The translations under genes were made by a program, and so were the position numbers. From positions 44,060,554-44,124,553 of the forward strand of contig OY978525.1 in the NCBI GenBank assembly GCA_963854835.1: 64,000 nucleotides of DNA, given 5' to 3'. The notes under the pieces are model-generated. The model searched no databases. It was not told where the DNA came from and was given only the letters and a program-made list of their open reading frames with translations. The DNA is from Megamerina dolium (lineage: Eukaryota > Arthropoda > Insecta > Diptera > Megamerinidae). This document shows, piece by piece, positions 45,501-59,719 of this stretch (its first letter is position 1; each line of letters starts with the position of its first letter).

Positions 45501-47131
45501 GCTGATATCATATCTAAAGGCAGCTCTCCCAGAGATCTGGCAATGTCAAAGTTGTGGATAGAGGGGCCAGGGTACTTAAAAGAAGAAGAAGCAGCATGAA
45601 CTAAAGCACCAACAATCGAAACTATTTCATTAGAACGAAAACGAACCATATTGATTGCAGCATCTAAAGTCGTTGATTATTCGCTAGATTGCAGATACGT
45701 TAACATCTTCCGATCAATGCAGAGAATGTACGCTTATGTTAATCGCTTTATTAAAGCAAGATCAGCCAGTCAGAATACATCGTCACTATTCAGTTTGGAG
45801 GAAATTGAAGCTGGAACCTGTCTACTTCTTCGGATGGTGCAAATGTCTTGCTTCTGCAATGATTACATAGAACTTAAAGCCGTCCGCGCAGTTAGTCCAT
45901 CTAGTAATATCAGCTCTTTGAATCCATTTTTAGACGCAAACGGTCTAATCCGCGTTGGTGGTCGCCATGGCAAATCAAATTTGAACTTCAACGCGAAACA
46001 TCCTATCATACTGCCGAGACATCATCCTCTTACAAGTAGTATCGTCGAACATTTTCATCGAAGCGGTACTTGCGACCATCTGATTGCAATATTGGCCTAT
46101 CGGTGGTAGAAAAACTGTTGCTCGAGTACTCAACAAGTGCATTCGATGTTTTCGTGCCAAACCAACCCTACTGCAGAACGTTATGGACGATTTACTCTCT
46201 GAGCGTGTACAGATGCAACGCACGTTTCACACTACTGGTATAGATTTCTGCGGTCCATTCTTCTATAAATCCGATGTCCGTAACAGACCACCTGTGAAAT
46301 GTTATATCTGCATTTTAATATGTTTTGTTACGAAGGCCTGTCATTTGGAGCTAGTCAAAGATTTGACAACAACCTCATTCCTTGCTGCTTTAAAACGATT
46401 CGCCTGCTTGTGTGGTAAACCTAGAGTAATTTGGTCGGACAATGCCACAAGAACGAGTTAAATGAAGTTCGCGCACTGATGTTAGACAAACATCATGTCG
46501 GCACAGTTCAAAATCAATGCCTTGATGACGGTATTGATTGGCGCTTTATACAACCCCGATCTCCGCACTTTGGTGGGCTGTGGGAGGCAGGAGTAAAACT
46601 GGTAAAATTTCATCTTCGTCGTGCAGCTGGTTCTACAATTCTCGGTTTCGAAGAACTTCGCACATTTGTTTGTCAGATAAATGCCATTATAAATTCAAGA
46701 CCTCTATGTCCCATTTCAGAAAGCCCAGACGATTTGGAAATTCTAACTCCAGCCCATTTCTTAACCGGCAACGCAATCACAGCTGTAGCAGAGCCAGATT
46801 TATCGAACATCGAAATCAGTCGCTCAATTTATGGCAAAAGATGGTTCGCATCCAGCAATCGTTTTGGAAATCCTGGAGCACAGCATACTTAACGAATTTG
46901 CAAGAACGCAGCAAGTGGCGACAAAGGTCTGCCAACATCGAAATCAACTCTATGGTTCTGCTGAAAGATGAAAACCTTCCACCTATGAAATGGCAAATGG
47001 GAAGGATCGTGGATGACGTGAAGGGCAAGGATGGCGTTTTACGAGTTGCAACAATTCGCACAAGCGCTGGAATCACCAGTCGAGCAATTACGAGGCTTTG
47101 CTTGCTTCCAGTTGAGGTTAAAAGCACTTGA
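42567..47131 (+). pseudogene. BEL-B gag-pol pseudogene
   Basis: The frame starts at ATG 42567 (MTTEHESNTFLKRKSLSF) and changes frame at least ten times. Gag shows LPRFNGIITEWPDFWAMF (DUF1759 type, from about 42809) and LPSWDSMVKFLESRV. The protease shows ALLDSASQLHC (about 43760). RT shows HHCVLKADNTTTKLRVVF and ALTADICKMYR, then jumps by deletion to ALDEAC and FYVDDLISGG (about 44640). RNase H, the integrase zinc region (CIRCFRAKPTLLQN), GIDFCGPFF and FGGLWEAGVK follow, with the DUF5641 tail ending at 47131. The catalytic Asp-Asn block of the integrase is damaged near 46440. Confidence 0.9.
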
Positions 47132-47141
47132 AGTTTTCAAC

Positions 47142-47151
47142 GGGGGGAGTA
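47142..47151 (+). promoter_or_regulatory. BEL-B polypurine tract
   Basis: GGGGGGAG lies directly before the 3' LTR. Confidence 0.8.
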
Positions 47152-47349
47152 TGCCCAGAGTAGCAAGCTGGAATCGTTTTTGTTTTTCAAATTAAATTTG
47201 TATGTGTATCTAGCTTAGGTGTTACTAAATAATCACTGGCTTAAGTACCAAGAATATATTGTACTGTATGCGTATTATATTCATTCGTTTTTCGTTGGTT
47301 ATACAATAAAGTCGTAAAAAGTGGTACAAACCAGTACCTCCTCTAAACA
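47152..47349 (+). repeat. BEL-B 3' LTR
   Basis: 198 bp, starting TGCCCAGAGTAGC and ending CCTCTAAACA; it aligns over its whole length with 42183-42384. Confidence 0.92.
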
Positions 47350-49018
<1,669 letters not shown>

Positions 49019-50150
49019 ATACATATATGTATATATATGTGTATATATGTGCACATATTTATGTTATGTACATATATACGTCTAGTTTTCTTTTTACACA
49101 AATATTCTCATATTCGCAATCACAGACAATAAGTGTACCTTTCAGCCACCTTGTGCCTCCTTTCAACGCTCCAGACGATTATAAAAGCAGATATGTACGA
49201 AGTTTTTATTACATTCGAGCGTTTATGCGGCCATATGTGAATAAAGAGCGACGCGCAACGCTTCTTAGTAATATTTCCTGCCAAAGTATCCTCGCACATC
49301 CTGGCTGTCTACAAAATTTCCAGCTCAATTGCGCACTCAATGAATAATTTAGTCAAAAATGTCTCCGTGGGTGAGTGCGAATTATATTGCACGAGGGCAA
49401 AATTCGTATTGCATCGCATTCATAAAATTTATGTGATTTTGGTTAGTCACAGCGACACAGCAAACACACCGACCGATGTGATGCCTGCTAACAAACGTCC
49501 TGACAAACCCGGGCGTTTCGAATTTATGCATTCGTGTGAGCAGATTATGGTTGGCGTTATATTGTCAATGCCATTTTACGAGTAGTGTGGGCACGAGCAG
49601 TTATAACATTCTTGTGGGCGGTTTTCGTAAGAGCAACAAACAGTTTACAATAGTACAATAGTGTACAATAGCTTATTACCATCACGAATTACTTAGCCGC
49701 AAAATTGACAAGAAGAATCATCGAACTGGGTATAAATTGTATTATACGAATACAACTATTCAAAATGTTTGATTTAACCTTGGAAACAGTATATAAAATT
49801 CCAATTCGAAGATGGATATTATGCTCTGTACATATACTTTTTCTCCCTAGGCTTCTTCTCGCCATCAGAAGTCACTGATAACTTATTAACACACACATTT
49901 GACAATTTGCCCCCCAACTTTCACTTACTACTTACTACCAACCATTAGTTCTATGACCACCACCACCTCTCTCTCTCCCCTCTCGCTGTCTCAAATGCAA
50001 ATTACGCATCGCTTGTACTATAGACATAACATTTCTCCTTTGGAAAATAGCCTTTCCCCACCTCTATTTCCAATCTCTTTGGGACAAATGTACGTCAAGC
50101 ACGTCTCGCACAATAATTTTTCATTCTGCTGGTTTTCTTGTTGCTGTTGC
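49019..50150. other. unassigned sequence
   Basis: There are open frames at 49080-49347 and 49340-49585 with more balanced composition than most spacers here, but no domain is recognised and no transposon overlaps. They could be host exon pieces or chance; I make no call. Confidence 0.35.
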
Positions 50151-50189
50151 TGGTTTTCTTGTTCTGGTTCTCCAGTACTTTGTCTTCCT

Positions 50190-52912
50190 CTTTTGCGTCG
50201 TCCTCCAGCGGGTTCCGAATATAACACCTTCTTAGCTGGAGCGTGTTCTTCGATTCGCTGGATATGACATAGCCAGCGCAGCCGCTGGATTTTGATGCGC
50301 TTTACTATGTCAATATCGGCATACAGTTCGTACAGCTCATGGTTGTACCTTATTCGGTACTCGCCACCAACGCAAATAGGTCCAAAGATCCTGCGTAGGA
50401 CTTTTCTCTCGAAAACTCCAAGTATTCGCTCATCCGAGGTGGAAATTGTCCAGGATTCAGCGCCATATGTTAGGACAGGCATGATGAGAGACTTGTAGAG
50501 TGTAGTTTTCGTTCTTCGAGAGAGGGCTCGACTTCTCAATTGCTTACTCAGCCCAAAGTAACACCTGTTAGCAAGAGTTATCCTACGCATGATCTCCAAG
50601 CTGACGTCATTACTGCTGTTAATGCTGGTTCCAAGATAGACAAAGTCCCTTACTACTTCAAAAGCGTAGTTGTCAACAGTGACGTGCTGTCCAAGACGCC
50701 GGGACTCTTTGTTTGTTGACACCAGATACTTCGTCTTGCCCTCGTTCACCGTGAGACCCATCCGACGCGACTCTCTTTCCAACTCTGAGAATGCTGCACT
50801 GACTGCTCACGTGTTCATGCCGATTATGTCAATATCGTCGGCATACGCTAACAGCATGACACTTTTGTTGAAGATAGTGCCATTACGTCGTAGATCAGCA
50901 GCTCGTATTATTTTCTCCATAATAAGATTGAAGAAGTCGCACGATAACGAATCACCTTGTCTGAAACCCCGTTCGGTATTAAACGGTGCGGAGAGGTCCT
51001 TCCCAATTTTCACTGCACAACGGGAGTTATGCAAAGTCATTCTACAAAGTCGAATGAGCTTTGCAGGAATACCGAACTCAGACATTGTTGCATAGAGGTA
51101 ATCCCTTACCGAACTGTCGAAAGCGGCTTTATAATCAACAAATAGGTGGTGTGTGTCGATCTGCTTTTCTTGGGACTTCTCCAGGATTTGGAGCAGTGGG
51201 AAAATCTTCAGTGTCTGAAGCCACACTGATACGGTCCAATCAGGTTGCTGAGCATAGGCTTCAACCTTTCACACAGTACGATCGATAGAACCTTGTATGC
51301 GATGCTCAGGAGACTTATTCCACGGTAGTTGGCGCAAATTGTGGGGTCTCCTTTTTTATGTACAGGAAAGAGAACACTGAGCCTCCAATCATCATGCATG
51401 CTTTCAGCCGACCATATTCTGCTTATGAGCTGGTGCATGCGGGTGAGCAGCTCATCGCCTCCGGTCTTAAACAACTCGGCAGGCAGGCCATCAGCACCTG
51501 CAGCTTTGTTGTTCTTCAGCCTTAAAATGGCCGTTTCAACCTCGTTATAGTCGGGTGGTGGAACATCAACACCATCATCTGCAGTTGGGGTTATCGGGCA
51601 TTCTCCTCCACTGGCGGAATTGTTCGTAGCATCGCCATTCAGTAACGTGGAGAAGTGTTCCCTCCATAGGCTCAGTACACTCTGGACATCCGTAACCAGA
51701 TTCCCATTTCAATCACGACAAGAAGAGGCTCCGGGATTTAAACCTCCACTCAGGCGCTTGATCTTTTCAAAGAATTTTCGAGTCTCATTCTTGTCGGTAC
51801 ACATCTCTATCTCCTCACACTCGCGTCTTTCCAACTCCCTCTTCTTGCGCCTGAAAAGACGTCTCTCTGCACTCCTTTTCTCTCTATACCGCTCCTTAAC
51901 AGCTCGCGTTACGCCTGCACGCAGGGTTTTTCTGTAGGCGGCGTCTTTCTCTGCGGTAGCGAACGACACTCCTGATCATACCACTCATTCCTCAGAGGCC
52001 GGTAGTAACCGATTACCTCCTCGGCAGCAGTAGTCATGGAGTGGGATATATGTGTCCACCGTGCGCATGTATCATCAAGTGGGGGAGTGTTCTGAAAAGC
52101 AGATCCGATAGTCGAGTGGAAAATGCATCTGCTGTCTCTGGTGATCGCAGCTTACTGACGTCGAACTTTCTCTGTGTGGGACTTCTCTTGTTATTTGCGA
52201 CACATAGGCGTGTGCGCACCTTAGCTGCAACAAGGTAGTGATCCGAGTCGATGTTGGCACCACGGATCGATTTCACGTCCATCACACTGGAAGCATGCCT
52301 TCCGTCAATCACCACATGATCAATTTGGTTTCTTGTACGTTGATCTGGAGACAGCCATGTCGCTTTGTGGATGTCGAGATGCTGGAATCTGGTACCACCA
52401 ATTACCATGTTTCGTGATGCGGCGAAGTCGATCAGCCTCATTCAGTTATCGGAGGTGTTCTGGTGGAGGCTGAATTTTCCGACAGTTGGACCAAAGGTAC
52501 CTTCCTTGCCCACCCTGGCATTAAAGTCGCCAAGCACGATTTTGATATCGTGGCGGGGGCAGCGGTCGTAAGCTTCTTCGAGGCGCTGAAAGAAGCTCTC
52601 CTTGGTCACATTGTCCTTCTCATCCGTCGGAGCGTGGGCACATATAAGGCTGTTGTTGAAAAATGTTGCTTTGATGCGGATTGTGACCAGCCGTTCGTTC
52701 ACAGGCGTGAACTGTGAGACAAGATGTCGTAGTCTCTTGCTGACCAAAAATCCACATCCTAATTCGTGCCTTTCAGCATGGCAACTGTAGTAGATGTCAC
52801 AGGACGCTCTTTTGGAGCAGCCCTGTCCTGTCCATCGCATTTCCTGGAGAGCGGTGATGTCAGCTCTGTATTTTTCGAGGACATCAACCAGCTGGATAGA
52901 GGCACCCTCCCT
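50190..52912 (-). mobile_element. RTE-type LINE, copy 3 (endonuclease and RT present)
   Basis: This is the longest RTE copy in the window, on the minus strand, from the endonuclease N-terminus near 52905 to the C-terminal tail near 50190. The 5' side ends at a SINE fragment. The 3' side loses similarity to the other copies after a 20-bp deletion near 50195, so the real 3' end and tail are missing. This copy defines the family as RTE-like: the endonuclease resembles the proteins often annotated as craniofacial development protein 2-like. Confidence 0.9.
50200..52905 (-). pseudogene. RTE ORF2 endonuclease/RT pseudogene (copy 3)
   Basis: The endonuclease starts on the minus strand with QLVDVLEKYRADITALQEMR and MRWTGQGCSK. 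ICAHAPTDEKDNVTKESFF, VLGDFNARVGKEG, and (after a break at 52442) NQIDHVVIDGRHASS and the SDHYLV block follow. The RT part shows NYRGISLLSIAYKVL (about 51380), a break near 51210, then DTHHLFVDYKAAFDS and AYADDIDIIGMN near 50840. The C-terminal part (50782-50018) reads GLTVNEGKTKYLVS to [19 protein letters not shown]. Four or more frame breaks prevent function. Confidence 0.9.
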
Positions 52913-52924
52913 TTAAAGGGATCG

Positions 52925-53080
52925 GACACTTATAAGCCCCAAATGGCTCTCTGGTCAAGTGTCTCTACCAGCATTGTTGTGCGTGTTAAATTTTGGACAG
53001 TATTACAAGGAAGCTACTTATTTTAGTTGGTTCCAATCGGCAGAACCCTTATGACATATCTTTTTGAGCTTTTTCTTTTT
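52925..53080 (-). mobile_element. tRNA-derived SINE, family 1, 3'-part fragment
   Basis: Only the distal body is present in minus orientation: AAGCCCCAAATGGCTC, GTTGTGCGTGTTAAATTTTG and CATATCTTTTTGAGCTTTT. It lacks the tRNA-like head. It abuts the 5' truncation point of RTE copy 3. Confidence 0.82.
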
Positions 53081-53370
53081 GCGTGTAATCATTTACTTCA
53101 ATTCGAATACATATATTCATAGATTTATGGTAAAACGTACAAATAAGTTGGTCGGAATAAACACGAGCTAAGTTAAATAAACTAAAAATATTAGATGCTT
53201 GCGCGCATGTGCAAATTATGAAAGAAAATTGGCTAAAAATAGCAAAATCGAACAATTTGTTATTCAATCGAAGATAACAAAAGCAAATATCTATCTTCAA
53301 ATTAAAAACTCAACTAACACAGTCGTACTTTCATAGCATTCGAGTAGTTCACACATTTGTATACCAGGTG
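53081..53370. other. unassigned AT-rich sequence
   Basis: Nothing recognised. Confidence 0.5.
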
Positions 53371-54258
53371 TACAAGCTTAAATCCGCTGTTTTTCGGTAA
53401 AAAAACAAATTTTTTTTCATAGAAAGCCAAAAATTAATTTATTGAAAGTATTTGCCCTCACTAGCTATACATTTTTCCCATCTCTTGGGCAATTTGTGTA
53501 TACCATGCCAAAATAATTCCTCATTTTTCACTTAAACCACTCGTCAAGCCATTTTCCGACGTCTTCATACGAATCGAAGTGCTGTTCGGCGAGCGGGTGA
53601 CCCATCGACGAAAACAGGTGATAGTCAGAAGGGGACAGGTCTGGTGAATAAGCGGGATGAGGTAGCAACTCCCAATTGAGTGTGTCCAAGTAATTTTGGA
53701 CCAGTTTTGACGTGTGCGATGGGGCGTTGTCGTGGAGAAAAATCAGCTTCTCATGTCTTTGTTCATAACCAGGCCTTTTTTCACCCATAGCACGGCGAAA
53801 TTTTACTAGTTGTTGGTGGTAGCGATGAGCATTGACTGTTTCACCAGGTTTCAATAGCTCGTAGTAGATGACACCCTGCTGATCCCACCAAACGCACAGC
53901 ATCGTCTTGCGTTCAAAGCGATTTGGTCTTGGAGAATAAGTTGCTGGTTGGCCGGGATCGACCCAGGATTTTTTAGTTCTCAAAGTATATCCACTTTTCA
54001 TCGCAAGTTACCACAAGATGCAGGAACGACTATCTTTTTTGTCTAGAAAGCACGATTTCGCATGTGTTTTGGCGTCGCTCCATCTGCCTATCGTTCAATT
54101 CATGGGGTACCAATTTTCCAAATTTTTGAACATTCCCTATCGCTCGTAAACATATGGAAATGGCCGAACTCACAAAAAAAGGATGCACAGTCGATAATAG
54201 CTCATTCTGCTTAGTAACGCCATCTACGAGCAAACAGCGGATGTAAGCTTGGAAATCG
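53371..54258 (-). mobile_element. mariner-type transposon E (DD34D)
   Basis: The left end carries ACAAGCTTAAATCCGCTGTT (53380) and the right end, in reverse complement, CAAGCTTACATCCGCTGTTT (about 54251). At about 890 bp it is shorter than full length, and the transposase N-terminal part is degraded. The C-terminal 157 codons are open. Confidence 0.88.
53528..54210 (-). pseudogene. mariner E transposase pseudogene
   Basis: The minus strand carries LVPHELNDRQMERR (near 54100) and a CDEKWIYFEN block with the first catalytic Asp near 54010, in which the frame shifts. The 157-codon open stretch at 54001-53528 then has SWVDPGQPATYSPRPNRF, FLHDNAPSHTSKLVQNYL (second Asp) and PAYSPDLSPSDYHLFSSM (third Asp). 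The last two are 34 residues apart by count, the classical mariner DD34D spacing. The catalytic half is the best-preserved mariner frame in the window, but without an N-terminus it is not functional. Confidence 0.9.
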
Positions 54259-56130
54259 AATGGCATGTACCCTCAGAAAATAAATTCCGTCCCAACGACC
54301 CAAATAATAATAAATGTACTTGTCTCAGGAATACGTCATAAAAATGATGGCAAGGTGCAGGGTATAGAAATATAATGTTGCACTCCTCTTGGTAATACAA
54401 TACCAACCAACAAAAGTTTCTTAAAAAAAACGAAACGAAAATCCTAGCACCATACCTTTAATTCATAACAATTATAATATCCATTTAACGATAACAATGA
54501 CGACAGCAGAATTGCAAGTACACTCGGGGCAAAAAGAATATACATTTGCATATATTGTACTTATCTTTAATCTTACTTACATACAATTACAATGAGAATA
54601 TTTTTCACTTACTAGCGGCAATTTAATAATCATATTTATTTGTGTAATAGTGATTTCGTGTAATTGAAAAAAAAACGTTAATATAAGTTGACTAAAGAAA
54701 ACAAATCGCATTAACCACAAAGCACACGTGTATGCACTGCACTTTGCCACCACCGGAAAGAAATGTACTACAACTAAAAGTAAAGCGTTTGGTACAACTT
54801 CAATAATATAAAAAATATACATACATATATTGCAGGATATGTCACACAGCAGGCGACATCATAGTAGCATCAGTAGAAGCAACAACAAGAACATTACTCT
54901 CGTTATCCTTATTATGTCCTGTAATGAGAAGCAGTTAAGTTTTTGTATGCAGACAGTGAAAGAGCTGCAAAAGTTACAAAAGTCAACCCAGTCATTGTCT
55001 GATTGTCCTGTAAGTTACTAGGCTTGAAGTGTGAAAAGCTCAACGCTTTCCCACTCATACATTCTTCTGTTCGTCCTTATTGTTGTTATGGGGGGTGTAA
55101 AATACACAACTTGAATTCATGAGAGCATGTTTTTGTCATTATTACACGTGTGTATTCGCGCATTTGAATTCATCGACTGTGTGGGTTTGAACGACGGATG
55201 TGTGTGTGTGCATTTCGGTACCATGTGTGCATGTTATTAAATTTCTAGGGTGATATTGAGTTTGTTAAATTTTGTAACAGGTTTATTCTGCGCTCCCTTA
55301 ATGACTCAATCAACTTTCCAGCTGCTTCCATCTATGGGGACAGCCCGCAATGTGTATGCAGGCGTTACGGAGTATATTTGATCATTGCGTGATATAATAT
55401 TGTATGTGTACTCTTATGGTACGGAGTAGGTTTGATCATTGTATAATATAATATTTGAATGTATCTTCCCAGTAGAAAATAAAAGGAGTAAAAAGCAATT
55501 ACGGAACCTATTTTTTGAGATCCAGAAGCCCCCATATGGATTCTATCTCTAATTCCTTTTTATATGAAACGGTCCACATTTAAATGCATTCCATAGAACA
55601 ACTGTCAGAAGGAGTTTTTTTCAAGCACTGCAGTAATGCCCAAATTTTTTCATTTAATCCCGCCCATTTTCGAGCTCGTTCATATATTGGCAAAGTTAAT
55701 TACGTACACTGAGTTTCAGCTTCATAACTTCTTACTGTCGGGCTTAAAATGTGAAAACATGTATACGATAAAATAACCTTGTATAATAGGTAGACTTGCT
55801 TTTCTATTGAATACGTCCACTTTTATATGGATCTATTTTCATGCATAATTGACCTCATCTCTTGAGTTTCAGGTTGATATCTTTATATTTTCGTGCGCAA
55901 AGTGTGAAAATATATATATCGAAGTACTCTTTTGTATGGGAGGTAGGCGCAATTCCGACCATTCCCCATTCTTATTCAACTCGGTGTAAAATAAATAGGT
56001 CAACGCCAATTACCTGATATTATATACCGTTGTTTTCTATAATTACCCAGCATGCATTTTCTATAAAAGTGTAATCTGGATTAATTGCTTTTTATTTTTT
56101 TTTCTTCTCAATTAATATAAAATCTAAATG
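54259..56130. other. unassigned sequence, longest repeat-free stretch
   Basis: No transposon or shared repeat is recognised over about 1.9 kb. Open frames such as 54577-54822 and 54830-55021 have no domain. If any host sequence such as intron or intergenic DNA is present, this stretch is a good candidate. Confidence 0.4.
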
Positions 56131-56134
56131 AATT

Positions 56135-56310
56135 ACCTATACCTACTTCAATACAATTTTATGTCTACTCATATCGAATTTAATGCCTACTTTTATATAT
56201 AAAATTGAAATGCATTACCTATTCCTACTTCTATACAATTTAGATCTACTTAAATACCTTATACATACTTATATACAATTTTATACCTACTTATATACAA
56301 TTTATAGTTA
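56135..56310. repeat. degenerate short tandem repeat
   Basis: Loose repeats of CCTACTTATATACAATTT-like units of variable length, about seven to nine in number, with many substitutions. Confidence 0.65.
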
Positions 56311-56424
56311 ATAATAATGATTTTTATACTTATGAACATCTAACTCATATTCACACAACAGCTACATCACAATCACCACCACAACCCTATCCGCAGGCAA
56401 GTGTGCCACCACCCCAGGAAGCAG

Positions 56425-56690
56425 AATAGATTTTTCTTACGAACGGTACCTACCTGCAGGCAAGCAATTGGCAATTCTTCTGGCAGTAACAATTTGCTAT
56501 GAAAAAGCTTCTAAAAGAACTCTGTGACAAAGCTCAAACAAAGCGACGTCGCAAGAGTTCTACCGTTCGGAACCGGCTAAAATAAGTAGGTCCCTTCTAA
56601 TGCTGTCCAAAATTTAATACGCACAGCAACAATGGAAGAGAAGCTCGGCCAAAGAGCCTTTCGAGGTTTTAAGAGCCACATATCTATCTA
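56425..56690 (+). mobile_element. tRNA-derived SINE, family 1, lacking the tRNA head
   Basis: It begins at the ACGAACGGTACCTACCTGC block and follows the usual body to the AT-rich tail (GAGCCACATATCTATCTATC). The tRNA-like head is absent, consistent with 5' truncation during reverse transcription. Confidence 0.88.
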
Positions 56691-57229
56691 TCTAAGTATA
56701 TACATACATACCATCTGGATATTAAAATTATATTTTCCGTTGGAGGTACGATATCTGAACCCGTAAAATAAATAAAATAAAATTGATTTGGAGCAAACCA
56801 TTTGTTCTCTCTGAAGACAACGTCATACATACTAATAACAATTGGCTTACATTTCTCTCTCATGCACCAATTTTCTCGTTAGAACAATTATTCGGTCACT
56901 CCCTTTAACATAGTTTCATATTCCTACAGAAAATTTGTTGCTATTTCCCCTTATGCTTACTAGGGAAAACAGCCCTGATAAGAAAAAAGGTTTTTTCAGA
57001 AACGTGAGCATTGTCACTTTCTGCCCACTAGGTCCGTAATATTAAATTATCTATTAAAATATTCCCAATTTTTTGGAAAGATGTCTAACGTCAAACTCTT
57101 CAAAACTATTGTGGAGGATATGATTATTTTTTACACATATTTTCAGTCTCATAGTGCTGAATACGAATAGTTGCCAAAGAAGTCGATTATTTCTGCACAC
57201 CTACACGATCTGACCCTTATAGTGACTTC
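56691..57229. other. unassigned AT-rich sequence
   Basis: No LTR for BEL-C was identified here, although one would be expected upstream of its gag. Confidence 0.45.
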
Positions 57230-57269
57230 TCCTTAACGGCCCATACTCCAGCGTCTCACAACACCCCGG

Positions 57270-58081
57270 TTTTTAATGTTGAGCACGCATTTCCTCCATG
57301 TGACACTCCATGTTTCTCAGCCGATTATGTATCGTGGCCAAGTTTTCGCGAGTTATTTACGGCATTATACCGTAATAACCCCCTTTTGTCGCCACGGAAA
57401 AATTATATCACTTGCTACAGAAAACCCGAGATGAAGCACATAACATCATTCAATTCACCCCTTGACTCATGATAGCTTAGCACTAGCCTGGCATAATCTT
57501 GAGGAGAGATGTGGAAATAAGCGAATTCTAGTCAATTTACAGCTGAAATTTCTTTCAATCTCTAGATGGTAACTCGAGAGACCGGCCCGAATCTAAAACG
57601 ATTGCAACGCACTATAAATGACAGCATCACAAACTTGAAGCTGTTAAATATTGACACTTCTCATTGGGATGCGATTATCGTATATTTGTGTTCCACGAAG
57701 ATTCCTGACACAACTCAGTGTCTTTGGGAACAGTCGTTGAAAAATAAGTGCAAAATCCCAAAGTGGAGTGACGTTAAAGCCTTCTTAACTGAGCGACATC
57801 AGACATTGGAATCGGTCTCAGATATCCGAAGTGGTTCCCAGCAACTCAGCCAGCCACAGAACCGTATTTCAGTCAACCATAGAATAGGCAACCCGGTCGA
57901 TTCGACGCTCCCGGGCGATCGAACAGTCCTCCAACAACTCCAAGGGAAATCAGTACGTACCGCAACAACGTTGTAACTCGCGATTGTCCACTGTGTAGAA
58001 AAACACACCCTCTTCCCAATTCCCGGATTTCCTCAAATTAACCATAGAAGAACTATACAATGTTGTGAAGAAGCAGAAACT
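57270..58081 (+). pseudogene. BEL-C gag pseudogene
   Basis: The plus strand near 57325-57400 reads DYVSWPSFRELFTALYRNN, a DUF1759-type gag start. Near 57480-57565 comes LAWHNLEERCGNKRILVNLQ in another frame. The open stretch 57566-57976 holds LKLLNIDTSHWDAIIVYLCS and KIPKWSDVKAFLTERHQTLE, the region that precedes the zinc knuckles. Then CPLCRKTHPLPN (near 57988) is the first knuckle, and LTIEELYNVVKKQK ends where the RTE begins. Confidence 0.82.
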
Positions 58082-59548
58082 GAGTCTATGGAGAGAACAC
58101 TAAAGAAAACAAGTTACTAAATGACGATGCTACGAGCAATTCCGCCAGTGGAGGAGATTGCCCGAATACTCCAGTTACGGATGATGGTGCTGACGTTTCA
58201 CCACCCGACCATAACGAGGTTAAAACAGCCATAATGAGGCTGAAGAAGAACAAAGCAGCATGGCCTGCCTGCCGTGTTGTTTAAGACCGGCGGCGATGAG
58301 CTGCTCACCTGCATGCACCAGCTCATAAGCAGAATATGGTCGGACGAAACTATGCCCGATGATTGGAGTCTCTGTGTTCTCTGCCCCATATATAAGAAAG
58401 GAGACCCCACAATTTGCGCCAACTACCATGGCATAAGTCTCCTGAGCATCGCATACAAGGTCTTATCATGCGTATTGTGTGAAAGATTAAAGCCTATGCT
58501 CAACAACCTGATTATACATTTTAAGTGTGACTTCAGACCGAATAAATCCACCATCGATTAAATTTTTACACTACGCCAAATTCTGAAAAAAACCCCAAGA
58601 AAAACAGATCGACATAATTACCAATTCGTCGATTATAAAGTCGTTTTCGACAGTCCGATAAGGGATTACCTCTACACAACTATATCTGAATTTGGTAAAC
58701 CTGCAAAACTCATTCGACTTAACTCTCGTTGTGCAGTGAAAATTAGTACTTCTACCCTCCGTTTAACGCCGAACGAGGTTTCAGATAAGGTGATTCGTGT
58801 GACTTCATCAACCTTATTATCGACAAAATTATACGATGTGCAGTCAGCATCCTCTGAATTGAAACGAGAGTCACGTCGAATGGGGCTTACGGTGAACGAG
58901 GGCAAGACGAAGTACCTAGTGTCTACAAACAAATAGTCCCGGAATCTTGAATAACACGTCACTGTTGACAATTGCACTTTCGAGGTGGTGAAGGACTTTG
59001 TCTATCTTGGAACCAGCATCAACAACTGTAATGACGTCAGCCTGGAGATCATGCGTAGCATAACTCTTGCTAACAGTTGTTACTTTCGGCTGAGTAAGCA
59101 ATTGAGTAGTAGAGCCCTCTCTCGAAGATCGAACATATTCAATATTCCTGTCCTAACATATGGCGCAGAAGCCTGGACAATTTCCATACGGATGAGAGGA
59201 TGCTGGAGTTTTCGAGAGAAAAGTTCTGCGCTGGGTCTTCAGATCTATTTGCGTTGATGGCGAGTATCGAATAAGGTACAACGATGAGTTGTATGAGCTG
59301 GACGCTGACATTGTCAATGTCAGTCAGGCGAATCAAAATTCAGCGGCTGTACTGGCTTTGTCGTGTCGAGCGAATGGAAGAAGACGGTCCAGCGAAGAGG
59401 GTATTTATTTCAGCACCAGCTTGAGGACGCAGAAGAAGATAAAGACCAAACCCCCGTTGGAAGAACTAAGTGTTGGGTAATTTGACGGCGCTTGGAATAT
59501 CCAATTTCCACTAAATCGATCATCGGTTGTTATGGCCACATAAGAAGA
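58082..59548 (+). mobile_element. RTE-type LINE, copy 4, 5'-truncated, inside BEL-C
   Basis: It starts at CTGAGTCTATGGAGAGAACA, matching 28379 onward of copy 2, and ends GGCCACATAAG followed by AAG units and (TA)n. The RT region is frame-broken: ELLTCMHQLISRIWSDETMP and FRPNKSTID are seen, but the Tyr-Ala-Asp-Asp block is deleted near 58830. The C-terminal tail, including YGAEAWTISI, is present. It is more diverged than copies 2 and 3. Confidence 0.9.
58190..59480 (+). pseudogene. RTE ORF2 pseudogene (copy 4)
   Basis: These are RT remnants. The open part 58274-58561 covers the RT entry through the AYKVLSCVLCERLKPM and FRPNKSTID blocks. The following sequence has several stops. RESRRMGLTVNEGKTKYLVS appears at about 58866-58925, after loss of the catalytic core between roughly 58800 and 58850. 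The C-terminal tail continues to about 59480. Confidence 0.85.
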
Positions 59549-59549
59549 A

Positions 59550-59705
<156 letters not shown>

Positions 59706-59719
59706 TGTGTGGGGGAGTC

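Larger units (their letters stand above)
42183..47349 (+). mobile_element. BEL/Pao LTR retrotransposon BEL-B, degenerate, 5,167 bp
   Basis: LTRs of about 200 bp lie at 42183-42384 and 47152-47349; they begin TG and end CTCTAAACA. A primer-binding site, polypurine tract and gag-pol remnants in the right order lie between. Possible target duplications are AGCAT (left) and AACAT (right), one mismatch. The LTRs differ at roughly ten bases plus small indels by eye, so this insertion is clearly older than BEL-A. Confidence 0.93.

Noticed and set aside
55000..56100. A host gene in the longest repeat-free stretch
   Set aside because: No frame with domain, codon bias or splice structure could be supported from sequence alone.
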